Position numbers and translations under genes: made by a program. A stretch of DNA of 64,000 nucleotides from JAUWMI01 sp964454265 (lineage in GTDB: Bacteria; Sumerlaeota; Sumerlaeia; MWCT01; JAUWMI01): the NCBI GenBank assembly GCA_964454265.1, contig CAYVXD010000005.1, positions 3,127-67,126 on the forward strand, given 5' to 3'. This document shows, piece after piece, positions 1 to 6,900 of this stretch. The stretch's first letter is position 1. The number at the start of each line of letters is the position of its first letter. Below the pieces are notes generated by a model. That model made no database searches. It was not told the origin of the DNA and saw nothing but the letters and a program-made list of their open reading frames with translations.

Positions 1-114
1 TTGGTTCAGATCAACAAGACGCAGGGCAAGACGATAGTGCTGGTGACACACGATCGTTCTGTCTTTTCCGCAGCGACGCAAGTGTTGAAACTGGACGCGG
101 GGCGTTTGGTGTGA
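1..114 (+). CDS. ABC transporter ATP-binding protein, C-terminal fragment (cut by window edge)
   Basis: The first 37 codons read in frame to TGA at 112-114. They contain the sequence IVLVTHD, the strand plus switch-histidine (H-loop) that ends an ABC ATPase, followed by a short tail ending in LDAGRLV. This end is typical of the LolD/MacB/FtsE group, whose ATPases stop soon after the H-loop and a 'x-x-DGRL' turn. The Walker and signature motifs lie upstream of the window. A FtsX/MacB-type permease occurs at 13815-15101, but distance and strand make a direct pairing unproven. The start is outside the window, so position 1 is an arbitrary boundary. Confidence 0.7.
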   Translation: MVQINKTQGKTIVLVTHDRSVFSAATQVLKLDAGRLV

Positions 115-184
115 CGGCACGAATGGCGATTTCTGAGGCGACGCGGATTTCTGCACGATCTTCTGTATCCCGGAAGCGCGAAAA

Positions 185-728
185 ATGAATCACGGAAGCA
201 TCTATCTGGATCATGCAGCAACGACTGCGATTGATCCACGTGTTCGCGAAGCCATGGCGCCATACCTGGATAGGTATTAAGGGTATAGGCGCGCTATACG
301 TAAAGAGTGGAACTCCGCTCCAGGCGCTTCTGCACGGCGGTCCGCAAGAACAATGGCGGCGTGCGGGCACGGAGAATGTCGCCGCAATTGCCGGTTTTGC
401 GCACGCTGTGCAACTCGGGTGCAGGTATGAGCTCAATGGGTTGCCCAAGAATCATCTTCCCGGAATCATGAATCTGAGCTTCCAAGGGGTGTTAGGCACA
501 GATTTGCTGATCGCTCTCGATCTTGAAGGTATTGTAGTCTCAACTGGCTCAGCCTGCAGCTCTGGTGTGATCGAGGCATCATACGTTATCAATGCAATGT
601 ACCAGGATGGCGAGCGAGCTAAGAGATCTATTCGTGTGAGTTTCGGAAAGGATAATACGCTGGAAGAGGCGCGCTTGGCAGCAGAAACGCTGCATCGGAT
701 TGTTCACACAACTCAGACGCACCAGTGA
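185..728 (+). pseudogene. Cysteine desulfurase (NifS/IscS family), internally deleted
   Basis: An ATG at 185 opens a perfect NifS N-terminus (YLDHAATTAIDPRVREAM) that stops at a TAA at 278-280. Family homology resumes in another frame at about 280 with KGIGALYV, HGGPQE, RRAGTENVAAI and later STGSACSSG and RVSFGKDNT, to the stop at 726-728. Compared with the usual 380-400 residues, about 170 residues are missing at the first junction, including the SxHK lysine that binds PLP. About 30 more are missing near 418-432, where AVQLG runs straight into LNGLPKNHLPG. The flexible-loop cysteine (SACSS) survives, but without the lysine no activity is expected. It could be a real decaying gene or an assembly collapse; the two clean deletions cannot be told apart from the sequence alone. 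Confidence 0.85.
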
Positions 729-738
729 ATTTTAGATA

Positions 739-796
739 CCGACAGGAGACTGTCGGGAAGACAAAAGATGCAGGCTATTCCTGCATAGGGAAGACA
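739..796 (+). repeat. Two hairpins, each followed by GGGAAGACA
   Basis: Ten bases after the desulfurase stop lies a 7-bp perfect stem with a GAGA loop (CCGACAG/CTGTCGG, 739-756). A second 7-bp stem follows (ATGCAGG/CCTGCAT, 768-786). Each is followed closely by the same nonamer, GGGAAGACA (755-763, overlapping the first stem by two bases, and 788-796). The stems differ in sequence, so the shared nonamer is not a by-product of a simple duplication. They may act as a transcript end or processed spacer between the pseudogene and the next gene. There is no U-run, so a classical terminator is unlikely. Confidence 0.45.
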
Positions 797-869
797 TCAG
801 TATTAATCGGGTGCGGTGCGTGCGCGTAACGACACGGTAGGCGTCGTGTTTGACGAAGGCTGAAACAGC

Positions 870-1313
870 ATGCAACTAGTGCAAGTGATTGCCATTAAAT
901 GGGTCGTGACAGCGGTTGGCATCTATATATTCTCGTTTCTTTTTGGCAAACGTGTTCAGATGCGCGGCTTAACCGCTGCCCTGACTGTCGCGCTCATTAT
1001 TGCGCCGGCGAATGTGTTTCTCAAGGAGATTGCCGCGCCGTTTGGATTGCCCGACACCCGGCTCGCGCTTTTTATTGTGAATGTTATTCTAAATGGGGTG
1101 TTGATCTACGGAGCAACATACATTGTTCCGGATTTTCGCATTGAAAGTCTGAGCGTGGCAATTGCACTGTCTTTGCTGATTAGTGCAATGACCCTGGGGC
1201 TTGGGTATTACTTCGAAGAGCCATTGCTTCTACCCGGATACACGAGCATAGCTATAGCCCACCATCAAAAAGTACCCGTCGCCACCCGATTGAAAGAGCC
1301 AACAATCTCCTGA
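870..1313 (+). CDS. Small integral membrane protein, phage-holin-4 (Mycobacterium-type) like
   Basis: This 147-residue protein is almost wholly hydrophobic up to residue 118. It has four predicted membrane segments, at about 5-24, 34-50, 66-88 and 98-116, in the pattern of the small 'phage holin family' membrane proteins common as chromosomal genes of unknown function. The start ATG at 870 has a weak GAAGG 11 bases upstream. The C-terminal 28 residues after FEEPLLL are polar and unlike the family, so the reading frame may have been altered near 1225. It lies between a broken desulfurase and a convergent aldolase gene. The name reflects architecture only; no phage genes are nearby. Confidence 0.5.
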   Translation: MQLVQVIAIKWVVTAVGIYIFSFLFGKRVQMRGLTAALTVALIIAPANVFLKEIAAPFGLPDTRLALFIVNVILNGVLIYGATYIVPDFRIESLSVAIALSLLISAMTLGLGYYFEEPLLLPGYTSIAIAHHQKVPVATRLKEPTIS

Positions 1314-1329
1314 TTTTCTTCCCATCGGC

Positions 1330-2013
1330 TCATAAGCAGAGTTTGCAAAGTGAACAGTCGAACTGCTTGCCTTTGATTCCCGCGGCTTCGCGTATCTCCT
1401 TCAGTTTCTCAATGTTCTCCTTAGTCAGAAAATTGATTTTGCCCAGCTGCTTCGCCGTCAGTAATATCATGGCGAAATGCTCAACCATCTCCATGCGATA
1501 GTAAGCCTGAAGCAAGTCTTTACCGAGCGTCACTACTCCGTGATTAGCCAGCAGAAACGCATCGGCTTTTTCGAGCAAGGGGATGAGCTGCTGGGGAAGT
1601 TCTTCGGTTGATGGCGTGCCGTAAGGAGCAAGCGGAACGCCACCCAGTGACAACACGACCTCGGGCAGCACACAGTGAGCCAGGGGAATCCCGGCGACGG
1701 CAAAGCCGGTTGCTGTGGGAGGATGTGCGTGAACCACTGCTCGCACGTCGGGTCGGTGTGCATAGATGCTCACGTGCATTTTGATTTCCGACGACGGTTC
1801 CAGTTCACCATAGCGGCGTTTCCCCTTGCGATCAACAAGCACAATCATACCGGGATCCATGTAGCCTTTACTCACTCCTGTGGGTGTGGTCAGAATTTCA
1901 TCATCGGAGAGCTTGTAAGAGATATTCCCGGCGTTGCTGGCCACATAGTTGCGCGCATAAACTCGTCGCCCAATCTCGCAAATCTGTGCTTTCAGCTCAA
2001 AGTAGGTAGACAT
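1330..2013 (-). CDS. Class II aldolase, fuculose-1-phosphate aldolase-like, with Cys-rich tail
   Basis: A 227-residue zinc aldolase of the FucA/AraD family, expected to cleave L-fuculose-1-P (or rhamnulose-1-P) to DHAP and L-lactaldehyde. Family landmarks are visible: SNAGNIS for phosphate binding, SSEIKMH with the catalytic Glu, the metal pair VVHAHPP, and the third metal His in LLANHGVVTLG. The start was set at the ATG at 2013, preceded by CTGGAGA; an upstream in-frame ATG would add 16 residues without a ribosome site. It lies 86 bases downstream of the aldehyde dehydrogenase on the same strand, so the two enzymes probably act in sequence. The C-terminus is unusual: after the normal family end it carries the metal-ligand-like sequence FDCSLCKLCL (C-x2-C-x2-C). 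Confidence 0.85.
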   Translation of the reverse strand: MSTYFELKAQICEIGRRVYARNYVASNAGNISYKLSDDEILTTPTGVSKGYMDPGMIVLVDRKGKRRYGELEPSSEIKMHVSIYAHRPDVRAVVHAHPPTATGFAVAGIPLAHCVLPEVVLSLGGVPLAPYGTPSTEELPQQLIPLLEKADAFLLANHGVVTLGKDLLQAYYRMEMVEHFAMILLTAKQLGKINFLTKENIEKLKEIREAAGIKGKQFDCSLCKLCL

Positions 2014-2098
2014 GTTGTTCTCCAGAATGTCCCCGGACACAGAAAGGATCAGACACTGCACGTTGGCCTGGTAGCTTTATCGGCTTTCGGATCATTTA

Positions 2099-3520
2099 CT
2101 AGATAATTCGGAAATAGTCTACCAAGGTGCATCGGCGCTGGCGACTGAACGTTCTCGCGGAGGTCAGGCCTTCCCCTGTTGGCGATGCAATCGAGAATGA
2201 GGTATAGCCTTCCCCGCCAACCCCCAGGCCCGCATAGGATGGGCCGTTCTTGACAAAGATCGTGGTGTTCACCGCGTGGGCCATCCGGCTCATATTCTCT
2301 ATGTTCTTTGAATGAATGACAGCCGTGTGGCCGTAGCCATGTTCGGCCTGCAAGGCGAAGTTGATGGCCTCATCAACGTCGCGACAGCGGACAATGGGAA
2401 GAAATGGCATGAGCTGTTCTTCTTGGACAAAAGGATGGGTAAACGCGGTTTCGCCGATAAGCAGACGGGTGGCTGGATCAATATCCAGACCAATAGCCCG
2501 AGCTAGCACTGCGGGATCGCGGCCAACCAACTCACGATTCATAGTGCGCGTCGCACATCCTGCTCCACCTTCAGTTATGAATGCAACTTTCGCAAGGGCT
2601 TCGATCTGGTACGGGCTGAGCTCGTAGCATCCACGCTCGAGCATGGCACCTTTCAGTGCGTCAGCCATGCTCTCCACGACGAACACCTCTTTTTCGGCAA
2701 TGCAGACAATATTGTTGTCAAAAGATGCACCGTCAATAATATCCTGGGCTGCCTTGGCAATATCCGCGGTTTCATCTACTACCACGGGTGGATTGCCTGG
2801 CCCTGCGGCGATGGCCTTTTTTGACGATGCCATTGCTGCCCTGACAACGCCTGGGCCTCCAGTGACCAGCAAGAGGCGAATCTTGGGATGCTTGAACAGC
2901 ATCTGTCCGGTTTCGATGCTCGGCTCCACAATGGTAGTTATTAAATTTGGCGGGCCGCCTACTTCTGTCACAGCTTTGTTCAAACGCTGAGTTGCCTCCG
3001 CAAAAACGCGCTTTGATACGGGATGCGCGTTGAACACTACAGCATTTCCTGCAGCGATGATGCTAATTGCGTTGTTCAAGAGTGTCGGCACCGGATGCGT
3101 TGAGGGTGTAATGGCCCCGATAATGCCGTAAGGAGCCTGTTCAACAATCGTGAGGCCACGATCTCCAGACCAGGACTGAGTGATGAGATCCTCCACTCCC
3201 GGCGTCTTGGTGCACACAATTTTGAACTTGGCTATCTTGTCACCGACCTTTCCCATGCCGGTTTCTTTAACAGTTTTGTGCGCATACTCTTCAGCATCGC
3301 GAAGTCCGGAATCACGGAGGGCCTGGATGATCTGTTTGCGGGTTTCAATGGTCATAGCAACCAGGGCTTTTTGCGCGGTTTCTGCCGCATCAATGGCTTC
3401 TTCTATGGTCTCAAACACGCCGGTAGGCGTCGCCTGGAGTGGCGGATGCGGCTGCCCGCTGAGCAGATTCGTCATCACTTCTTCCACGACGGATCTGATC
3501 TTTTTTTCATCAATCTTCAT
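2099..3520 (-). CDS. pduP: CoA-acylating aldehyde dehydrogenase, PduP/EutE type with encapsulation-type N-terminus
   Basis: A 473-residue NAD-dependent aldehyde dehydrogenase that would oxidise lactaldehyde or propionaldehyde to the acyl-CoA. The catalytic cysteine is Cys273 in FDNNIVCIAEKE, the family signature. VTGGPGVVRAA and GPGNPPVVVDE are the cofactor-side motifs, and the protein ends with the characteristic FSRQRRCTLV. Residues 1-20 form a short amphipathic helix rich in Ile/Val/Leu on one face and Lys/Glu on the other, followed by a Gly/Pro/Ala-rich linker (about 21-30). This is the layout of peptides that target PduP to bacterial microcompartments. I start it at the ATG at 3520 (GAGGAC upstream); a longer frame begins at 3559. 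No shell gene lies in the window. It is paired with the aldolase downstream, as in fucose/rhamnose microcompartment loci. Confidence 0.9.
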   Translation of the reverse strand: MKIDEKKIRSVVEEVMTNLLSGQPHPPLQATPTGVFETIEEAIDAAETAQKALVAMTIETRKQIIQALRDSGLRDAEEYAHKTVKETGMGKVGDKIAKFKIVCTKTPGVEDLITQSWSGDRGLTIVEQAPYGIIGAITPSTHPVPTLLNNAISIIAAGNAVVFNAHPVSKRVFAEATQRLNKAVTEVGGPPNLITTIVEPSIETGQMLFKHPKIRLLLVTGGPGVVRAAMASSKKAIAAGPGNPPVVVDETADIAKAAQDIIDGASFDNNIVCIAEKEVFVVESMADALKGAMLERGCYELSPYQIEALAKVAFITEGGAGCATRTMNRELVGRDPAVLARAIGLDIDPATRLLIGETAFTHPFVQEEQLMPFLPIVRCRDVDEAINFALQAEHGYGHTAVIHSKNIENMSRMAHAVNTTIFVKNGPSYAGLGVGGEGYTSFSIASPTGEGLTSARTFSRQRRCTLVDYFRII

Positions 3521-3584
3521 GCTTGTGTTGTCCTCTTCATAGCTTGGAATCGCATGCACCGCTTAGAGCACTTAAGGAAAAGAA

Positions 3585-3638
3585 CTATCAAACCAGGACG
3601 GCACGACACACATACGCCTCAGACGCACATTTTGATAG
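3585..3638. promoter_or_regulatory. Inverted repeat CTATCAAA...TTTGATAG, possible operator
   Basis: Two perfect 8-base half-sites in inverted orientation, 38 bases apart, lie 65-118 bases upstream of the aldehyde dehydrogenase start. The spacing of centres (46 bp) is a little over four helical turns, compatible with a looping or dual-site regulator. No regulator gene is adjacent, so this is only a candidate. Confidence 0.3.
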
Positions 3639-3876
3639 TGTCTTAATCTTTTTCGTTTCTTTGCCTACTGAAACATCATCCAAAAGGCAAGCTTTTATTT
3701 GGCAGCCACCAGGCAACGCATGTGCATTAGCTTACGATCTTTAGCTGTTGGGCCCAAACGAAGATAGCGATCCAGCACTCCGCTAGCCACCGGCTAAACT
3801 TCGCCTTGCGCCCAGTCTGGCTGAAAGACGACAATGAGCTTCTCTCGATTCCCTCTGGAGCAAGCGATCAACATTC

Positions 3877-3905
3877 TTGACAAGTTCGCCAAATTGTATT
3901 CTTAT
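3877..3905 (+). promoter_or_regulatory. Sigma-70-like promoter for the C25 protease gene
   Basis: A perfect TTGACA at 3877-3882 is followed, after 17 bases, by TCTTAT at 3900-3905 (4 of 6 to TATAAT). Transcription would start near 3912, giving a 5' leader of about 70 bases before the ATG at 3982, which has an AGGAGAG ribosome site. Confidence 0.5.
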
Positions 3906-3981
3906 TCTCCTAATGTCTATTCAAGAGGCATAGATAGTAGAAGAGGAGTTCTTCTTCTTAGCTGCCAATCAGGAGAGTAAG

Positions 3982-6900
3982 ATGTTTCGTAAAGTATGTC
4001 TGGCTGTTTTTTGTGTGTTTTTTGCAATGAGTTCCCTGGCATTGACCAAGGAGAGCGCTGAGCAGTACCTCAACAGTGTCTCGGTTTCAGCTGCAATGGT
4101 CGAGCCAGCCAGCCTGCAGATTTCCCTGAAGAATCGCAACAGGGCCCACGAGGCCTACCTCTATACACCCATAGTGGGCCGGTACTACATTGCTGTTCCA
4201 ACGGAGGAGCTGCCTAAGATCGTGCTGGGTGACTACGAGGTTGAGGTGTATCAGGATAGGAAGCGGATAGGTTCGTTCACCAATCGCACGGCACAGCCTG
4301 ACTTCCCGTTGCCGAGTCAGAGTGATTTTATTCGCTATAAATACGTGGGCAAGTTTCGCAATAGCCGATTGGCGCGCCTGGAGCTTGTGCCAATCATCAG
4401 ATCAAAGTCAGCGGGGAAGAAGCCTGCGTTGCTCGTCTTCACAACTTTAACCTTCAAACTCCAGTTTCCATATTTGCCAAAGGAAGCGGAAGCAGCTGAG
4501 CGCGATCTCCTGACCGAGAAAATACTTTCTCATGTCGTGTTGAATGCCGACTGCTTTGAGCGCTTTGCAGACCACAGCGCAACAGGTTTATCCGCATTGT
4601 CAGTGGCCAAGGCGTGGGCGGACAAAGTTAATGACGCATTGACATCCGGGCCGGTGCTGAAGATTGTGGTCGAGAAACCCGGCGTATACGAGCTCAATTA
4701 TTATGAGCTTCGGCAGGCAGGCATCGAGCCAGACATTTTGCGCCCGGATCGTCTGAAACTCTATCATGATGGAAAAGAGATCCCGATTGTCGTTAAGGCG
4801 GCACTCACTGACACGTTTTCTCACAACGATCGGATTTATTTTTACGCCCTACCGTTTGATCAGACCAAACGGCCGCAGGACGCATACTGGTTATTAATGG
4901 AAACAAGTGATAAATCTTCTGCGCCAATGCGGGTTAAGCCAATTTCGACTTCCAACACTCAGCCGACGGCCTCCGAGGTGATTACCACAGGGATGGCAAC
5001 CGTTGAACAATTCAAACGGCAGTTTTACTATCACCGTCTCATTCAGCCCTTTTATCTCGGCAGGTGGTACTGGGAAGAAATTACGGTTGAGCATTTTAAA
5101 GAGTTTCCTTTTGAGATAGAAGCCATCTCGTTTGATGAAAAGACGTTTGACCTCACATGCTATTTTGCAGGGAAAGAGCAAGGCAAGACGAACTATTGTG
5201 CCATCTATCTAAATGGCGCGCTTGTTGATTCAATCAAATGGAGGCCGCTACAGAATTACAAGTACGAGAAAAAAGTGCCGGTGCGCTATCTGCGAAATGG
5301 TACGAACCGCTTGGCCATATATATGCCAGACACAGAGAAGGAGGATCTGGCTCCAAAGATTGTATTTAAGGGATTCACTGTCACCTACGTGCGCAAGCTG
5401 GAAAGCGGGAAGAACGCGCTCTCTGTGACGGTTAAAGCTCCGGTAAGCGGTAGTGCGTATCGTCTTTTTCTTCCCGGATTTAGCCAGCGCGAGACGTTGA
5501 TTTTTAATGTTACCGATTCTCTGAACCCCATTCTCTATCAGCCCTCCTCCCATTACCATGATGGAAAGGCAGGTATTACGTGGATTGATCAGATCACAAG
5601 CGAGGCGCGTTACGAGGTGGTTGGTTCTGACTCAGCAAAGCTGCCAGTTGCGATCCAGCGTATCGCGCCTATTGAGATCTGCCAGCAGAGTAACCGGGCT
5701 GACTATTTGATTATCACACATCCACGATTTCTGGAGGCACTCAAGCCATTTGTTGAGGCACGACGCCAGCAGGGGTTGCGCGTATATACAGCGACCGTGG
5801 ACGAGATGTACAATGCGTTCAACTATGGGAATAAAGATGCCCAAGCGATAAGAGAGTTCATCAGGTATGTCTACTACCTATGGGCTTCACCACGCCTGAC
5901 GTATGTTTTGCTGGTAGGCGAAAGTAGCGACTATGTAGGTCCGCCGAGTGAATTACCGGCAGACGCACAGGAGGACTTGGTACCCGTTATGGGGTTCGGC
6001 GATACGACTGTGAACGTCCGGGCTGATAATCAATACGCCACTGTAAGCGGAGATGACGATTTGCCCGATCTCCTCCTTGGTCGGTTTTCGGTAAATACTG
6101 CCGAGGAGCTCACGGGGATTATTGAAAAAACCCTGAGTTATGAGCGGAGTTCCAATGTGGGAGAATGGAGCAATCAGCATCTCTTCGTGACGGACGACGA
6201 GCCTGAATTTGCACGTATTGTGAACAATGTGATTGAGGATGCGTTTCCAATTTCTGCTGAGACGATACGGCTGTTTCAACAGAATTTTCCTTACAGTAAT
6301 TACTACCGCCTCTGGCAGCGCAAACGAAGCCGAGCTGCAACCGAGGCGCTGATTCAGCAGATTAACGATGGCGTGGTGATCATGAACTACTTTGGCCACG
6401 GCGGTCCAAATATCTGGACAGCCGAGCGCCTGTTCCACTTCAAGGAGATCGAAGGGCTGCATAACCGCACGGCTCCGATATTTCTTACCTGTTCGACGTG
6501 TGACACCGCGTGGCTGGATTATCCTGTGGATGCGATCCGATATAGTCTGGCAGAGCGTTTTCTTAAACACAGAGAGGGAGGGGCAATTGGTGTTTATGGC
6601 CCATCCACAGGGGCTAGCTCTTCAGACCACGAGGTTTTGATCCGTACGCTGTACGAGGGCTTTTTCGACTTAGGGTTGCGAGGAATGGGCGAGTTGACTC
6701 TCTATTCCAAAGTGCGCTACGCGCTTGAGAAAGGAAACAAGTACGTGATTGACCAGTTTTTGCTGCTTGGGGATCCCTGGCTCTCTCTTTCTCCACCCAG
6801 GAAGTCGTTCTCGCTTGCAGTTGCTCCTGCGGTTGTCAACCAGGAAACAAGTACAACCCTCCACATAACGGGCGCGTGGAAAACTGCGTTCTGGGGCCAG

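Larger units (their letters stand above)
3521..3981. other. Divergent intergenic region between pduP-like gene and C25 protease
   Basis: This region of 461 bases lies between genes that point away from each other, so it should hold both promoters. I see an 8-bp inverted repeat, CTATCAAA (3585-3592) and TTTGATAG (3631-3638), upstream of the dehydrogenase gene, and a good sigma-70 type promoter facing the protease (listed separately). No further convincing reading frame or RNA gene is visible. Confidence 0.5.

Noticed and set aside
1..114. ABC ATPase fragment paired with the permease at 13815-15101
   Set aside because: 13.7 kb apart and on opposite strands, with the ATPase on the plus strand; similarity of type is not evidence of partnership.
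870..1313. Prophage holin
   Set aside because: Membrane layout resembles holin-family proteins, but no other phage gene lies nearby and this type is common in chromosomes.
3600..3980. tRNA or small RNA in the divergent spacer
   Set aside because: No T-loop (GGTTCRA) or cloverleaf arms; only promoter-like sequence seen.
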